Shown piece by piece: positions 3,992 to 5,837 of a stretch of 5,837 bases of DNA. The DNA comes from Agromyces sp. (GTDB lineage: Bacteria > Actinomycetota > Actinomycetes > Actinomycetales > Microbacteriaceae): positions 1 through 5,837 of the forward strand of contig JAPSJU010000138.1 of NCBI GenBank assembly GCA_031178025.1. The letters are read 5' to 3'. Within the stretch, counting starts at the first letter, position 1. Each line of letters begins with the position of its first letter. The notes beneath the pieces are model-generated. The model was not told the DNA's origin, ran no database searches, and saw only the letters and a program-made list of their open reading frames with translations. Position numbers and translations under genes: made by a program.

Positions 3992-5428
3992 GCTGACCTC
4001 GCCCTCACCGCCCGCTCGCTCCAACTGCTCCTCGGCGACTGGCGAGGTCCGGGCAGTGCGTACGAATCCCTCGCCGAGCGCGTGCGCCTGCTCATCGTGG
4101 ACGGGCGCATCGCGGTGGACACCCGGCTCCCCGCCGAGCGCGACCTCGCCGAGCGGCTCGGACTCAGCCGGACGACGGTCACCGCCGCCTACCGCCATCT
4201 CCGCGAGCAGGGGCTGCTGCACAGCGTGCGCGGCTCTGGCAGCGTGGCAAGACTGCCCGGAGCACCGGCGATGCTGCCGGCGCCGCTGGAGTCGGAGTAC
4301 ATCGACTTCTCCAAGGCAGCGCCGCCGTCGTTGCCCTGGCTCGCCGAAGCGGCACGGCAGGCGGTCGAGGACCTCCCCGCGCACTTGTCCGACCCCGGCT
4401 TCGACCTCATCGGCACCCCCGCACTGCGACAGGCCATCGCCGACCGGTACTCCGTCCGCGGCCTGCCGACGTCACCCGAGCAGATCATGGTGACCATCGG
4501 GGCGCAGCACGCCATCGCGCTCCTCTCCCGCGCGCTCGTCGGGCGCGGCGACCGTGCGATCATCGAGGCGCCCACCTACCCGCACGCATACGAGGCCCTT
4601 CGCGCCGCCGGCGCCCGCCTCGTCCCGGTGCCCGTCACGCCGCACGGCGTCAGCGTCGATGAGCACGAGGAGACGGCCGACGTCGTCCAGGCGATCCGCC
4701 ACTCCAACCCGGTCGCCGCCTACCTCGTGCCGGACTTCCACAACCCCACCGGCCGCTCGATGAGCCGCTCGGCACGCACTCGCGTGCTCGACGCGGCGGC
4801 GAGCCAGGGCACGGTGGTGATCGCCGACGAGACGACCGCTGAGCTCTCGATCGACCGGCCGGGCGAGTTCCCGCCGATGGCGGTCGACGGCCCCGCGGTC
4901 CTCGTCGGCTCGGTCGGCAAGACGGTGTGGGGCGGCATCCGCATCGGCTGGATCCGCGCCGAGCGCCCGTTGATCCGGCGCCTGCTCGCCGTCCGTTCGC
5001 CCGGGGACCTCGGCACCCCCATCCTCGAGCAGCTGCTCGTCACCCGCTTGCTGGGCGACATGGACCGGATCCTCGAGCTCCGCAGCGCGCAGCTGCGTGC
5101 AGGTCGGGACCGCCTCGAGTCGCTCGTCTCGCGTCTCATGCCGGAGTGGCAGGTGCCCCACGTCGATGGCGGGATCGTGACGTGGATCAACCTCGGCGCT
5201 CCGGTCAGCTCGCAGTTGGCGCTCGCCGCGCGTCGCGAAGGCCTGATCATCGCGGCCGGTCCGCGCTTCGGCATCGATGGAGCCTTCGAGCGGTTCCTGC
5301 GCCTGCCCATCTGCTACTCGCCCGAGACGACGGATGCCGCCGTGCAGGCGCTCGCACGAGCGTGGCGTTCGCTCGCCCAGGCTCCCGTGATCGAGCCGGA
5401 GCCGGCGCTCCTCGCGTCCGTCGTCTGA
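3989..5428 (+). CDS. MocR-family regulator (GntR HTH fused to PLP fold-type-I aminotransferase domain), YczR-like
   Basis: This 479-residue protein is the normal MocR size. Residues about 24-90 are a GntR winged helix (SLAERVRLLIVDGRIAVDTRLPAERDLAERLGLSRTTVTAAYRHL). A linker spans about 90-105, then an aminotransferase-like domain to about 465. PLP-binding residues are visible: Asn252 in HNPTG, Asp280 in VVIADETTAEL, Lys311 in GSVGKTVWGGIRIGW as the Schiff-base lysine, and Arg438 in FLRLPI as the carboxylate-binding arginine. The Tyr that follows the Asp-Asp pair in GabR-type members is Thr282 here. MocR proteins use PLP adducts as signals rather than catalysing transamination. The gene diverges from the yczE-like gene across 61 bp holding an inverted repeat, so it probably controls that gene and itself. 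No Shine-Dalgarno precedes the ATG. PdxR or GabR functions are less likely because no pdx or gab genes are adjacent. Confidence 0.92.
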   Translation: MADLALTARSLQLLLGDWRGPGSAYESLAERVRLLIVDGRIAVDTRLPAERDLAERLGLSRTTVTAAYRHLREQGLLHSVRGSGSVARLPGAPAMLPAPLESEYIDFSKAAPPSLPWLAEAARQAVEDLPAHLSDPGFDLIGTPALRQAIADRYSVRGLPTSPEQIMVTIGAQHAIALLSRALVGRGDRAIIEAPTYPHAYEALRAAGARLVPVPVTPHGVSVDEHEETADVVQAIRHSNPVAAYLVPDFHNPTGRSMSRSARTRVLDAAASQGTVVIADETTAELSIDRPGEFPPMAVDGPAVLVGSVGKTVWGGIRIGWIRAERPLIRRLLAVRSPGDLGTPILEQLLVTRLLGDMDRILELRSAQLRAGRDRLESLVSRLMPEWQVPHVDGGIVTWINLGAPVSSQLALAARREGLIIAAGPRFGIDGAFERFLRLPICYSPETTDAAVQALARAWRSLAQAPVIEPEPALLASVV

Positions 5429-5451
5429 GCCGGGAGAAGCGCAGGAGAGAA

Positions 5452-5484
5452 GGGGCGGCGGCATCATCTCGATGCCGCCGCCCC
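5452..5484. terminator. Strong hairpin terminator after mocR
   Basis: GGGGCGGCGGCATC (5452-5465) pairs perfectly over 14 bp with GATGCCGCCGCCCC (5471-5484) across a 5-nt loop. It begins 23 bp after the mocR stop. No T-tract follows. Given the convergent gene on the right it may work in both directions. Confidence 0.8.
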
Positions 5485-5485
5485 G

Positions 5486-5517
5486 GGGTCGCACCAGTGG
5501 CAGGCAGTGTGCGACCC
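5486..5517. repeat. Second hairpin in the mocR/surface-protein gap
   Basis: GGGTCGCAC (5486-5494) and GTGCGACCC (5509-5517) are perfect 9-bp complements with a 14-nt loop. The element starts one base after the first hairpin. It could be a back-up terminator or a structured 3' end; no protein-coding function is apparent. Confidence 0.55.
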
Positions 5518-5518
5518 G

Positions 5519-5551
5519 CCGCGCCGCCTACGGGTATGAACGGCGGCGCGG
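5519..5551. repeat. Third hairpin in the mocR/surface-protein gap
   Basis: CCGCGCCGCC (5519-5528) and GGCGGCGCGG (5542-5551) pair perfectly over 10 bp with a 13-nt loop. It begins one base after the second hairpin ends. A smaller inverted repeat GGGCAG/CTGCCC (5564-5569 and 5575-5580) follows. Pairing is seen; the role is not known. Confidence 0.55.
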
Positions 5552-5583
5552 AGTCATGGGTCAGGGCAGACGGGCTGCCCGGG

Positions 5584-5623
5584 CGGGTGGAACCGGCGTC
5601 CGCTCGACGCCGGTTCCGACCCG
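5584..5623 (-). terminator. Hairpin terminator of the sortase-substrate gene
   Basis: GGAACCGGCGTC (5589-5600) pairs with GACGCCGGTTCC (5606-5617) over 12 bp with loop CGCTC. CGGGT (5584-5588) and ACCCG (5619-5623) add five more pairs past a single bulged base at 5618. The stem begins one base after the stop codon of the minus-strand gene, as expected for its intrinsic terminator. No T-tract is evident. Confidence 0.8.
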
Positions 5624-5624
5624 G

Positions 5625-5837
5625 TCAGCGACGGACGGCCAGAGCCACCCGTCGGAAGCCGACGAGCATCACGCCGGCGAGGAGTGCGAATATCGCGAGG
5701 TTGAGTGCCCAGCCGTCGACTCCGGTCGACGCGAGCGTCGAGGCGCCGATGGCTGCCGCGCCGCTCCCGCTGGCGGCGGTCACGGTGTGGCCACCGTCAC
5801 CGCCCGTGCCCGGGTGCGTCGGGTGCGTCGGGTCCGT
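5625..5837 (-). CDS. C-terminus of a cell-wall-anchored protein with LASTG sorting signal (runs off right edge)
   Basis: Only the last 70 residues are present. They show a complete sortase sorting signal: LASTG (residues 35-39 of the fragment), a hydrophobic span WALNLAIFALLAGVMLVGF (43-61) and a basic tail RRVALAVRR ending at a TGA (5625-5627). LAxTG in place of LPxTG is the form recognised by class E sortases of high-GC actinobacteria, so the mature protein is probably linked to peptidoglycan after cleavage between Thr and Gly. Ahead of the motif is a Gly/Ala/Ser/Thr-rich spacer and a Pro-Thr-His repeat, typical of stalk regions that span the wall. The rest of the protein, and therefore its activity, lies outside the window. 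No sortase gene is visible here. Confidence 0.85.
   Translation of the reverse strand, partial: TDPTHPTHPGTGGDGGHTVTAASGSGAAAIGASTLASTGVDGWALNLAIFALLAGVMLVGFRRVALAVRR
5811..5837 (-). repeat. 9-bp tandem repeat encoding Pro-Thr-His units
   Basis: cgggtgcgt occurs at 5811-5819 and 5820-5828, followed by cgggtccgt at 5829-5837 with one change. On the minus strand this encodes TDP-THP-THP within the wall-spanning spacer of the surface protein. The array may continue past the window edge, and such repeats can vary in number between strains. Confidence 0.75.

Noticed and set aside
4472..5494. Minus-strand open frame of 340 codons across mocR.
   Set aside because: It covers the conserved PLP domain in antisense, crosses the terminator hairpin, and is Arg/Asp-rich without recognisable motifs.

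Overview
This is a high-GC, densely coded window whose gene content points to an actinobacterium, probably of the Microbacteriaceae (Agromyces/Microbacterium-like). That placement is an inference from strong G/C third-position bias, an LAxTG-type sortase signal, a TipA-type MerR regulator, a DUF4097-PadR pair and an apparently leaderless regulator gene. No mobile elements, CRISPR arrays, tRNA or rRNA genes were seen.

Left block (1-2233, all minus strand). Read in the direction of transcription, a cytoplasmic DUF4097 beta-strand-repeat protein overlaps a PadR-family regulator by ATGA. A GNAT acetyltransferase follows after 40 bp, then the start of a CrcB/FluC fluoride channel that runs off the left edge. 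Upstream of the DUF4097 gene lie two copies of a GATATATC-centred palindrome, probably the PadR operator, with a -10-like hexamer inside one of them. The simplest reading is an autoregulated operon.

Middle block (2234-3245). Divergent from that operon is a TipA-like MerR regulator with a C-terminal TipAS drug-recognition domain. Its promoter shows the MerR hallmark: -35 and -10 boxes 19 bp apart with a perfect dyad in the spacer. An in-frame ATG behind a Shine-Dalgarno-like stretch sits at the domain boundary, where S. lividans tipA makes its short TipAS product. A strong hairpin separates this gene from the convergent membrane-protein gene.

Right block (3250-5837). A YczE/YitT-type membrane protein (minus) and a MocR/GntR-aminotransferase regulator (plus) diverge from a 61-bp gap carrying an inverted repeat GATTGGC/GCCAATC. 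This is a recognised MocR-membrane protein pairing. After mocR, a gap of nearly 200 bp is packed with consecutive hairpins. Beyond it is the C-terminus of a minus-strand surface protein with an LASTG class-E-type sorting signal, entering from the right edge.

No single gene is of an unknown class. The least described unit is the DUF4097-PadR operon with its GATATATC operators. The more notable details are the TipAS internal start, the MocR active-site substitution, the GNAT start-codon hairpin and the hairpin cluster.
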